From positions 1-8,584 of the forward strand of contig WAQR01000200.1 of NCBI GenBank assembly GCA_015520145.1: a DNA stretch of 8,584 nucleotides. The letters are read 5' to 3'. The translations under genes and the position numbers were made by a program. The notes under the pieces are model-generated. The model worked only from the letters and a program-made list of their open reading frames with translations, was not told the DNA's origin and did not search any database. The stretch is from Candidatus Hydrothermarchaeota archaeon (GTDB lineage Archaea; Hydrothermarchaeota; Hydrothermarchaeia; Hydrothermarchaeales; WAQR01). Below, piece after piece: positions 1-5,347 of this stretch. Position 1 is the first letter of the stretch. Each line of letters starts with the position of its first letter.

Positions 1-839
1 ATACTGGCCATGCTTATATGTTTTGCCAGGTCATCGAGCTTCATCTGAAGCGGTGTCCGTTTTTCTTCTGTTTTTTGAACCATTGCCGAGATCTTCCCGA
101 TCTCTGTCCTGTCACCGGTTCTGACAACGACTGCAAGTCCCCGCCCATACGTTACCAGCGTCCCGGTGAATACCATATTCCTCTGCTTTGATACTGGTAT
201 GTCTGGCGTATGAGGCGTATGTGGTGTTGGGGTATGAGGCGTATGAGGCGTATGCGTGTCCCCGGTGTCCATATCTCCATCCTGCAGGGCATCTGGATGT
301 TTGTTGACTGGCTCGGATTCTCCTGTGAGTATGGACTCGTCCACCTGGATATCAAATGCTTCTATAAGCCTGGCATCGGCAGGGACCCTGTTCCCGGTCT
401 CCAGTACCACGATATCGCCGGGCACCAGTTCTTCTGCTGGAACCTCGATCCTCCTCCCATCCCTTATGACCCTGGCACTTGGTGCTGCAAGGCTTTTGAG
501 GGCATCAATCGATTTCTCTGCCCTGTATTCCTGGATAAAACCGAGGCTTGCAACAACCGAAACTGCGACAAATATCGCGACAGCATCATGGATCTCACCA
601 ATAATCGCTGAAATCGCAGCAGAGGCCATAAGTAAAATGATCATGAGGTCCTTGAACTGGACCAGGAACATCTCAAGTGATGAGGTCCTTTTATTTTCTG
701 TAAGTTTGTTATGCCCGTATTCCTTCAGCCTCTCACCTACCTCCCTTTGTTCCAGACCCTCCTCCCTGCACGAACCCAGTTCTTCAATAACCCTATCGGC
801 ATTCATAAAAGGGGCATTTTTTAATAATTCGTTCTCCAT
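1..839 (-). CDS. P-type cation-transporting ATPase, N-terminal part (runs off the window)
   Basis: This membrane pump couples ATP hydrolysis to cation transport. The 279 complete codons seen cover a cation-ATPase N-terminal domain (about residues 12-60), two hydrophobic segments forming TM1-TM2 (about 63-104), and most of the actuator domain with PGDIV (140-144), GNRVPADARL (149-158) and the dephosphorylation motif TGES (172-175). The end resembles the RTGDRTEIGKI stretch of Ca2+/H+-type (P2/P3) pumps. The phosphorylation site DKTG and the ion-binding helices lie outside the window, so the transported ion cannot be assigned. The ATG at 839 was chosen because GGTGG lies 8 bases upstream; a GTG at 851 is an in-frame alternative. 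The start is 21 bases after the UbiD stop, suggesting co-transcription. An unusual run HTPHTPHTPTPHTPHTP (about 196-212) is inserted shortly after TGES, in a region that is normally a short loop. The family call is secure; the specificity is not. Confidence 0.93.
   Translation of the reverse strand, partial: MENELLKNAPFMNADRVIEELGSCREEGLEQREVGERLKEYGHNKLTENKRTSSLEMFLVQFKDLMIILLMASAAISAIIGEIHDAVAIFVAVSVVASLGFIQEYRAEKSIDALKSLAAPSARVIRDGRRIEVPAEELVPGDIVVLETGNRVPADARLIEAFDIQVDESILTGESEPVNKHPDALQDGDMDTGDTHTPHTPHTPTPHTPHTPDIPVSKQRNMVFTGTLVTYGRGLAVVVRTGDRTEIGKISAMVQKTEEKRTPLQMKLDDLAKHISMAS
205..255. repeat. 9-base in-frame tandem repeat encoding Thr-Pro-His units
   Basis: The plus strand shows units of GGCGTATGA at 205-213, 214-222, 238-246 and 247-255, the second and last with a changed final base. 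They are separated by a degenerate stretch (223-237) that has lost 3 bases. The unit is 9 bases, so the ATPase frame is kept and the minus strand reads as repeated Thr-Pro-His. It lies in the actuator domain just after TGES. Confidence 0.9.
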
Positions 840-861
840 ACTTTTATCCACCGTTCTCCAT
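830..861 (-). repeat. duplicated start context ATGGAGAACG upstream of the ATPase
   Basis: On the minus strand ATGGAGAACG occurs at 861-852 and again at 839-830, 22 bases apart. The first copy overlaps the UbiD stop as TGATG and opens only a five-codon frame (MENGG, stop at 846-844). The second is the ATPase start chosen here. GGTGG between them serves as its ribosome-binding site. The arrangement suggests a local duplication of the original start region, leaving a relic start fused to the stop codon upstream. Confidence 0.7.
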
Positions 862-2192
862 CAGGAATCAGGAAATCTCGCCGGTTCGAAATCCGCACCC
901 CTTCTTCCCAGAGGTTTTGTTGCATCAAGACCAACTTTTGTTGTCAAAGACTCCTCACCGGCAGACGGGTCAAGGGATGACCCTTTCTCGTTTTCAAACA
1001 TTATAGCGTCTCTATCTGCCTGGAATCTCGTTGCCAGTGCAAACTCACATGCAGTTGGATTAAAGATATCTATATCATCATCCACAATTATTACATGTTT
1101 CATACTGGGATGGCCGTCAAGTGCTGCCCTTATTGCACGTTTTCCATCGTCTTCATTTTCTTTTTTTATAGAGACCACGCCATGAAGCCAGTTACAGCCG
1201 CCTTCTGTAAGGCAGACATTTTTAACAGCCGCCTCCTTTTTTACAGCGCGAAATATCCTGGGTTCCTGCGGCATACCCATGAATATTTTGTGTTCTGCTC
1301 CTGATGGGAGCAGGGCATGATATATCGGGTCTATTTTATGGTAGATCTTTGAGACTTCTATTACCGGCTGTTTCCTGACAATATCATAGGTACCGGTTAT
1401 ATCAACAAAAGGCCCTTCATCTACCAGGGGTTCAGGCATGATCTTTCCTTCGATGATAATCTCAGAATATCTCGGCACTTCCAAATCGACTGTCTGGCAT
1501 TTAATGAGTTCCAGGGATTTTCCTGTAAGCCTTTCTGTCAACGACGATGCAAGAGAGAACTCATCATACCCAAGAGGTAGCGAGTATGCTGCGGCATATA
1601 GGATTACAGGATGCAGTCCGATTGAGACTGCAATCTCCAGAGGTTTGCCTGACCTTTTTGCCCTTTTATAATATCTATAAAGGTGTCTCCTGCAAAGCCT
1701 GATTGCCATCCTGTTATCATCGATGACCATCATCCTGTGGAAGGACACGTTCCTGCCAAACTCCCTGTCTTTCCCTATCACTATCCCTGCTGTGATATAC
1801 CTCCCGCCGTCCTTTTCAAAATGTTTCAATACAGGCAGGTCAAAGAGGCTTCCTATCTCCTTATGTCTGCCATATCTGCCGGCATGTTCGCTGTCTTCGA
1901 TGATTGTCGGGTCGGTGGGATTTTCAATGGCGTTTAGAACATAGCTGATATACTCTGATTTCGATGTGCCGATGGCATTACAAAGCGAATCCCTTGAGTG
2001 GCATATATTCCCGATGACCCTGAAATCAAAACCTGTAACGTTCTCAAAAAAGACGGTCTTATCCTGGTTTTTGTAGAGAATCTCTGCAATCTCAAAATCT
2101 GTTGAAACAGGTTCTTTTATTGTCAGCCCACGATCTGTATCTATATCTGTATCTATAAATCTGCGAATGTCCATGATGTTCGTAATGTCCAT
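861..2192 (-). CDS. ubiD: UbiD-family prenyl-FMN-dependent decarboxylase, probably archaeal anhydromevalonate phosphate decarboxylase
   Basis: This is a cytoplasmic decarboxylase of the UbiD family, which uses prenylated FMN made by UbiX. At 443 residues it has a usual archaeal length. By spacing against fungal Fdc1, the catalytic Arg-Glu-Glu set is R153 (NVSFHRMM), E254 (MPEP) and E259 (DEGPF), with the two glutamates five apart as in Fdc1. N148, H170 and E211 fall where the metal and cofactor-phosphate ligands are expected. The stretch LLPSGAEHKIFMGMPQEP (295-311) is a typical UbiD segment. In archaea the closest family role is decarboxylation of trans-anhydromevalonate 5-phosphate to isopentenyl phosphate in the modified mevalonate pathway. 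That substrate is inferred from the archaeal context and nearby ubiX; an aromatic acid or quinone-pathway substrate is not excluded. The ATG at 2192 has AGGTGA five bases upstream. A second ATG at 2174 lies in a duplicated start context but lacks such a site. Confidence 0.92.
   Translation of the reverse strand: MDITNIMDIRRFIDTDIDTDRGLTIKEPVSTDFEIAEILYKNQDKTVFFENVTGFDFRVIGNICHSRDSLCNAIGTSKSEYISYVLNAIENPTDPTIIEDSEHAGRYGRHKEIGSLFDLPVLKHFEKDGGRYITAGIVIGKDREFGRNVSFHRMMVIDDNRMAIRLCRRHLYRYYKRAKRSGKPLEIAVSIGLHPVILYAAAYSLPLGYDEFSLASSLTERLTGKSLELIKCQTVDLEVPRYSEIIIEGKIMPEPLVDEGPFVDITGTYDIVRKQPVIEVSKIYHKIDPIYHALLPSGAEHKIFMGMPQEPRIFRAVKKEAAVKNVCLTEGGCNWLHGVVSIKKENEDDGKRAIRAALDGHPSMKHVIIVDDDIDIFNPTACEFALATRFQADRDAIMFENEKGSSLDPSAGEESLTTKVGLDATKPLGRRGADFEPARFPDS
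2133..2192 (-). repeat. short duplications in the 5' end of ubiD
   Basis: Two separate duplications lie here. The 9-mer AATGTCCAT (plus strand) is at 2166-2174 and 2184-2192, 18 bases apart, giving MDI at residues 1-3 and again at 7-9. A perfect 12-base tandem repeat, ATCTGTATCTAT, covers 2133-2156 and gives the run IDTDIDTD at residues 13-20. Both keep frame. Together they make a low-complexity acidic leader ahead of the conserved domain. Confidence 0.75.
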
Positions 2193-2213
2193 TCAGGTCA
2201 CCTATCCTTATGT

Positions 2214-2250
2214 ACACATTATTTATACACATATTTTATACACACATTAT
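2214..2250 (-). promoter_or_regulatory. putative ubiD promoter with flanking direct repeats
   Basis: In minus orientation TATAAAATA lies at 2240-2232, about 44 bases before the ubiD ATG. This predicts a start near 2211 and a short leader containing the AGGTGA site (2203-2198). The box is flanked by two copies of ACACATTAT (plus strand) at 2214-2222 and 2242-2250, 28 bases apart, a possible operator. A second TATA-like stretch at 2221-2227 is too close to the ATG to leave room for the ribosome-binding site. The rest of the 2193-2304 gap is AT-rich and holds no gene. Confidence 0.5.
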
Positions 2251-2304
2251 GCACAGGCTTTTTGATGGGTATGCGGGGTTCTTTTTAGGCGATGCGTATC
2301 GTAT

Positions 2305-2326
2305 CTACCTGGCATCTACCCGGCAT
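2305..2326. repeat. 11-base tandem duplication at the end of vapC
   Basis: CTACCTGGCAT (2305-2315) is followed directly by CTACCCGGCAT (2316-2326), with one mismatch. The first copy carries the vapC stop codon. As 11 is not a multiple of 3, the duplication must have changed the C-terminal reading frame. Reading with one copy only would give a different short tail ending at a TAA at 2286-2288. Confidence 0.7.
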
Positions 2327-2721
2327 AACCAGTTTTCAATCTTGATGTCTGGTATCCTATTAAAATCAGAATCACTTGTGACGAGAATCAGGTCATGTTC
2401 CATTGCACTTGAAGCAATAAGAATATCTGCGTCATTTATAAGTTCTCCTTTTTGTTTTAAATTAACATATATCTCAGTTGCCCTATCAAATATAGATTGA
2501 GTATCCAGCATTAAAATCCTAAATAGTTTACAAAACTGGTTAAATTTAGATAATTTTATGGCCGCATTAGCATCTAATAGCCCTCTTTTTATCTCATAAT
2601 AACAAATCGCGCTGATAAAAATATCTTCCCCTCTCATAACAACGTTTTTGAGTCTATCTTTTACGCTCTCATTGCCTTTTAAAAGGGCTGTGACGATATT
2701 TGTATCAAGTACATAGGTCAT
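2305..2721 (-). CDS. vapC: PIN-domain ribonuclease, VapC-type toxin
   Basis: This is a probable toxin of a type II toxin-antitoxin pair; VapC proteins are Mg2+-dependent endoribonucleases that cut tRNA or rRNA in the cytoplasm. The 138 residues match the usual length. The acidic PIN quartet is visible: D6 in VLDTN, E43 in YYEIKRG, D97/D99 in NDADILIAS, and D117/D119 in the TSDSDF stretch that takes the place of the common TxNxxDF. The closing PDIKIENW (124-131) is the usual VapC end. Its ATG overlaps the stop of the preceding 122-aa gene as ATGA, implying translational coupling. The last codons fall in an 11-base tandem duplication, so the tail after W131 (LCRVDAR) may be altered. All catalytic residues are present, so the toxin is probably intact. 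Confidence 0.92.
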   Translation of the reverse strand: MTYVLDTNIVTALLKGNESVKDRLKNVVMRGEDIFISAICYYEIKRGLLDANAAIKLSKFNQFCKLFRILMLDTQSIFDRATEIYVNLKQKGELINDADILIASSAMEHDLILVTSDSDFNRIPDIKIENWLCRVDAR

Positions 2722-3086
2722 TTAAAGAAAGGTCTCCTTTTAATAGATGTTTCAAAAGTTTCTAACTGCTCTTTTGTGAGATCATTTAACATTCCAAACA
2801 CAGTTTCTATGGCGCGCATCTTCTCTATTCTTTTCTCTATTTCCTGTAGTTCTGTAACCTGGATTGGTAAAGTGCTTACTATCGACTTCTTCCAGTTGAA
2901 GAGAGATTTAAATAACGGGATGGACAGGTCTACATCTACACTAATGGCTGTTGAGTGAATCTGGAAACGTTCTATTTCTGTTTTTCTTTTTCTCTCTAAA
3001 GGAGATTGGATACTCGAAACTAATTGACTCCCATAATAGTCTCCATGAGTGGAAAGACGATCTTTTACTATTGAAACTTGGACCAT
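2718..3086 (-). CDS. 122-aa protein, putative antitoxin partner of VapC
   Basis: I do not recognise a named family. The N-terminal half (1-70) is mixed, with polar and beta-like stretches such as STAISVDVDLSI (45-56). The C-terminal half is helical and charged, with a coiled-coil-like TELQEIEKRIEKMRAIETVF (78-97) followed by LTKEQLETFETSIKRRPFF (103-121). A basic and aromatic tail of that kind would suit the region that wraps a toxin. It lies immediately upstream of vapC with a 4-base ATGA overlap, the usual place for an antitoxin. It is much longer than typical VapB and has no evident ribbon-helix-helix, AbrB or Phd-type DNA-binding motif. Its own ATG shares a base with the stop of the TIGR04255 gene (TAATG) and has GGAGG nine bases upstream. 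An antitoxin role is inferred from position; it could instead be a partner of the TIGR04255 protein. Confidence 0.75.
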   Translation of the reverse strand: MVQVSIVKDRLSTHGDYYGSQLVSSIQSPLERKRKTEIERFQIHSTAISVDVDLSIPLFKSLFNWKKSIVSTLPIQVTELQEIEKRIEKMRAIETVFGMLNDLTKEQLETFETSIKRRPFFK

Positions 3087-3832
3087 TATCTGTTCCCTCC
3101 ATCAAATAGATCTCTACATTTATCGGTAATGCAGGATTCAAAGGTGTTTTTAATGGTTGAATGCGCCTTTTCAATCCAACCATCAAGTGAGTTCGTTGAT
3201 ATTGCTTCAGGCTTGTGCATAATGTAATCTATATCTAAAATTATTGAGGTAATATTAGGCTTTTCTGGTTGAATGCTGGCTATTGTAATAAGCAATCGAT
3301 CTCTATCACCGAAATAAGGGATTTCTACCCTTGAAATAAAGCCGCTATATTCCCGGGGAAATCCCGGGGGGGTGGATGGATAAAAAGTAAAAAAGTCTTC
3401 GAGTTTAATTGACCTGCCCTTGATATCTATTTTGTTGATATACCTCAATCCAATCTTTTTAAATCCTTGTGGTCTGGCTACTGTTTTGAATATCTTAAAG
3501 TTGTCTAATATAAGGGGTTTGAATCTAGCCCAGGAAGTGTAAGGTTTCAGGTGGTTAACCACAAACAGATCAGGTGCAACCTGAATCAACGCCTTCCTGT
3601 TCTTTCTAAAAAATTGGGTTCGTGGTGGTGCCGGCTCAACTTTATGTTCAAAACCTTTCTCTGTTGGCCGTAGTTGCATTTCTATCCCGGTTTGTTGTTG
3701 CTTTATCGGGAATTTTTTCTTAACTTTTTCATAAATTAACCCTGGGATCGTGAAATCCCATTGCTCTTTTGATATGAACTGAAATTCACAAAGTGCTTCA
3801 GTTATCGGGCATTTCTTATATCTTTTGGTCAT
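3086..3832 (-). CDS. TIGR04255 family protein (function unknown)
   Basis: The 248 residues have the layout of the sporadically distributed TIGR04255 family, usually about 260 residues. The N-terminus has PITEALCEFQF (9-19), the centre has KIGLRYINKIDI (126-137), and the end has LDGWIEKAHSTIKNTFES (216-233). No signal peptide or membrane segment is seen, so it is probably cytoplasmic. The biochemical function of the family is not known to me. Patchy distribution and linkage to a toxin gene suggest a defence or toxin-antitoxin accessory role, which is inference. The ATG at 3832 has AGGTGA seven bases upstream, and only 11 bases separate it from the CBS gene stop, so it may be transcribed from the ubiX promoter. 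Its base composition is more AT-rich than the flanking housekeeping genes, apart from a local GC patch with a run of seven G at 3366-3372. Confidence 0.85.
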   Translation of the reverse strand: MTKRYKKCPITEALCEFQFISKEQWDFTIPGLIYEKVKKKFPIKQQQTGIEMQLRPTEKGFEHKVEPAPPRTQFFRKNRKALIQVAPDLFVVNHLKPYTSWARFKPLILDNFKIFKTVARPQGFKKIGLRYINKIDIKGRSIKLEDFFTFYPSTPPGFPREYSGFISRVEIPYFGDRDRLLITIASIQPEKPNITSIILDIDYIMHKPEAISTNSLDGWIEKAHSTIKNTFESCITDKCRDLFDGGNR

Positions 3833-3843
3833 TTAAATGTCAC

Positions 3844-4647
3844 CTATCTTTTCCTTTCCATAAGTATGGTGAGGTTCTTCATTTCCTTTATTGCCTTAAG
3901 GGTCTTCTCATCTGCCTTATCCATCAGGTCACTGGCTGTCACAATCCCCACAAGTGTGCCCCTGGATATAACAGGGAGTTTCTTTATCTTTTTCTCGTTC
4001 ATTATCCCCGCAGCGGTCAGCACATCAGTATTTTCATCGACAGTAATCAGGGGCTGTGACATGATGTCAGAGACAATGAGATTTTTTGGGTCTACATTGT
4101 ATGCGATTATCTTTGATATCAGGTCCGTTGACGTGACAATCCCGGCTGGTTTGTTATTTTTCAAAACAATGATACTGCCTGCCTTGGTTTTGAGCATGAG
4201 ATGCGCTGCATCCTGGACAGCCACATCCGAGAGGATTGAAACAACATGTCTGGTCATGAGATCTTTGACAAGTGGATACGACTCAATGACTTCTATATCC
4301 AGGCCGAGCTTTCTTAAGGCATCGATTATAATTTTATTATGGTCACCTGTAAATATAACCCCTATCCCGAGTTCTTTTACAAGTTTATGAATCGTACTGG
4401 ATACCTGTGAGGGGTCATCATATTCCCTGGAGAACTTGATAGGAAATACCTCTGAGACAATCCCTTTTTCATTTGAGATATCTTTGAAAATGTCTCCTTC
4501 GCCTGCGCCCATGTGCAGGAGGTCTTTTGACATATAGATAAACAGGACCTCAATACTTTTGGGGTCATACCCTGAAACTGCTGAGATGACATTTTGTACT
4601 ACTGAAATAGAGTACCCTGTCTCATCTACAATGATCGCAATACGCAT
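3844..4647 (-). CDS. CBS-domain pair protein with N-terminal alpha/beta (USP-like) domain
   Basis: The protein has 267 residues. Residues 1-125 alternate strands and helices (MRIAIIVDE, IEVLFIYMS, IGVIFTGDH) and resemble a universal-stress/Rossmann-like fold, but the usual USP ATP-binding GxxG...GS motif is not seen. Two CBS repeats follow: one from about 127 to 182 (DLMTRHVVSI ... AGIVTSTDLI) and one from about 193 to 247 (DIMSQPLITV ... VGIVTASDLM). Paired CBS domains usually bind adenosine nucleotides or S-adenosylmethionine and sense energy or metabolite state, so a regulatory role is likely. The ATG directly follows the ubiX stop (TAGATG), so the two are almost certainly co-transcribed and co-translated. 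Control of the prenyl-FMN or isoprenoid step by this protein is an inference from position only. The short KR-rich tail after CBS2 has no recognisable domain. Confidence 0.88.
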   Translation of the reverse strand: MRIAIIVDETGYSISVVQNVISAVSGYDPKSIEVLFIYMSKDLLHMGAGEGDIFKDISNEKGIVSEVFPIKFSREYDDPSQVSSTIHKLVKELGIGVIFTGDHNKIIIDALRKLGLDIEVIESYPLVKDLMTRHVVSILSDVAVQDAAHLMLKTKAGSIIVLKNNKPAGIVTSTDLISKIIAYNVDPKNLIVSDIMSQPLITVDENTDVLTAAGIMNEKKIKKLPVISRGTLVGIVTASDLMDKADEKTLKAIKEMKNLTILMERKR

Positions 4648-5196
4648 CTAAAGTCCCTTCCATCTGCTGTAAAGGCGGTTTTCAATATCAAGTGAATCCA
4701 ATATCTTTCCGACAATAAAATCTATTAGATCTTCAATCTTTTTAGGTTTATGGTAGAAACCAGGCATTGCCGGCAGTATTGTAACACCGATTTTCGAGAG
4801 TTTTAGCATGTTTTCAAGGTGAACCGGGCTTAGAGGGGTTTCCCTTGGGACAAGCACAAGTCTTCTCCTCTCTTTTATCATCACATCAGCACTTCTGGTT
4901 ATTAAATTGTCCGAGAGCCCGTTTGCAATTGATGAGAGGGTCTTCATACTGCATGGGACAACCACCATCGCATCTACTCCTGCAGAGCCGCTTGAAAACG
5001 GGGCACCTATCTCGCTTTCATTATAGCAGCCCTCAACACATCCCAATTCGCCAGGTTCTAACTCGTATTCCAGGATCTTATGGGCTGCATCTGATATGAT
5101 GCATGATACATCCATGCCCTTTTCTTTTAAGACCTGAAGTAACCTTATACCATAAACGGCACCAGATGCACCCGTAATTGCTACAAGAACGTCCAT
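4648..5196 (-). CDS. ubiX: UbiX flavin prenyltransferase
   Basis: It joins a dimethylallyl group to reduced FMN to make prenylated FMN, the cofactor of UbiD decarboxylases, in the cytoplasm. The 182 residues match the family. The flavin-binding N-terminus is AITGASGAVYGIRLL (6-20). The central block SSGSAGVDAMVVVPCSMKT (68-86), SIANGLSDNLITRSADVMIKE (89-109) and the RRLVLVPRETPLSPVHLENM stretch (111-130) are hallmarks of UbiX, and PAMPGFYHKP (142-151) closes the active site. The UbiD-family gene about 2.5 kb downstream in the same direction is its probable client. It is the first gene of the minus-strand run, just after a divergent promoter region. The ATG at 5196 is preceded by a weak AAGGAA site. 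The family is certain. Confidence 0.96.
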   Translation of the reverse strand: MDVLVAITGASGAVYGIRLLQVLKEKGMDVSCIISDAAHKILEYELEPGELGCVEGCYNESEIGAPFSSGSAGVDAMVVVPCSMKTLSSIANGLSDNLITRSADVMIKERRRLVLVPRETPLSPVHLENMLKLSKIGVTILPAMPGFYHKPKKIEDLIDFIVGKILDSLDIENRLYSRWKGL

Positions 5197-5218
5197 TTGA
5201 ATTCCTTTATCTGTAGTT

Positions 5219-5288
5219 CGGAATCAGACAATATAAACTTTGCTTTATATTCCCCTTCATGGAGACGTGGGAGAAGATGCGGAATCAG
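5219..5288. repeat. direct repeat CGGAATCAG in the ubiX-tldD divergent spacer
   Basis: CGGAATCAG occurs at 5219-5227 and 5280-5288, 61 bases apart, on the same strand. The first copy lies just downstream of the ubiX TATA-like box and the second about 30 bases upstream of the tldD box. They could be operator half-sites of a shared regulator. Two copies of a 9-mer may also be chance. Confidence 0.4.
5231..5250 (-). promoter_or_regulatory. putative ubiX operon promoter
   Basis: In minus orientation there are two TATA-like boxes: ATATAAAG at 5250-5243 and TTTATAT at 5237-5231. The second lies about 38 bases before the ubiX ATG and predicts a short leader of about a dozen bases. The first predicts about 25 bases. 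Either would drive ubiX, the CBS gene and possibly the toxin cassette. Confidence 0.5.
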
Positions 5289-5316
5289 GACGAGAGTGGG
5301 TTTCATGAGAGTGAGG

Positions 5317-5324
5317 TTTATATT
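5317..5324 (+). promoter_or_regulatory. putative tldD promoter TATA box (leaderless)
   Basis: TTTATATT lies with its centre about 27-28 bases before the tldD ATG, the distance usual between an archaeal TATA box and the transcription start. Transcription would therefore begin at or next to the ATG. No Shine-Dalgarno-like sequence is present in 5325-5347, which agrees with a leaderless mRNA. Confidence 0.6.
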
Positions 5325-5347
5325 AGAGCTGGTTTAATTAACTACTC

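Larger units (their letters stand above)
2197..3848. repeat. 10-base direct repeats bounding the toxin cassette (2197-2206 and 3839-3848)
   Basis: GTCACCTATC occurs at 2197-2206, in the ubiD ribosome-binding site, and at 3839-3848, in the TIGR04255 ribosome-binding site and CBS stop codon. The span between holds the whole three-gene cassette. Six of the ten bases are the AGGTGA site and would be shared anyway, so only four bases are extra evidence for a duplication at insertion. Confidence 0.5.

Noticed and set aside
256..1185. Long plus-strand open frame of 309 codons
   Set aside because: It lies opposite the P-type ATPase and UbiD genes, crosses their boundary, is Ser-rich and low-complexity, and matches no family; it is a shadow of the minus-strand genes.
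2257..2304. Intrinsic terminator after vapC
   Set aside because: No stem followed by a U-tract in minus orientation; the short stem CGAT...ATCG near 2290-2301 is only 4 base pairs.
2941..3186. Minus-strand frame of 81 codons overlapping the TIGR04255 and 122-aa genes
   Set aside because: It is out of frame with both coupled genes and has no family features or ribosome-binding site; a shadow frame.
3866..4390. Plus-strand open frame of 174 codons
   Set aside because: It is antisense to the CBS-domain gene, whose motifs and tight spacing with ubiX are clear.
5197..5347. Small gene or RNA in the divergent spacer
   Set aside because: No open frame with a ribosome-binding site and no tRNA-like fold; the spacer is accounted for by two promoters and a short direct repeat.
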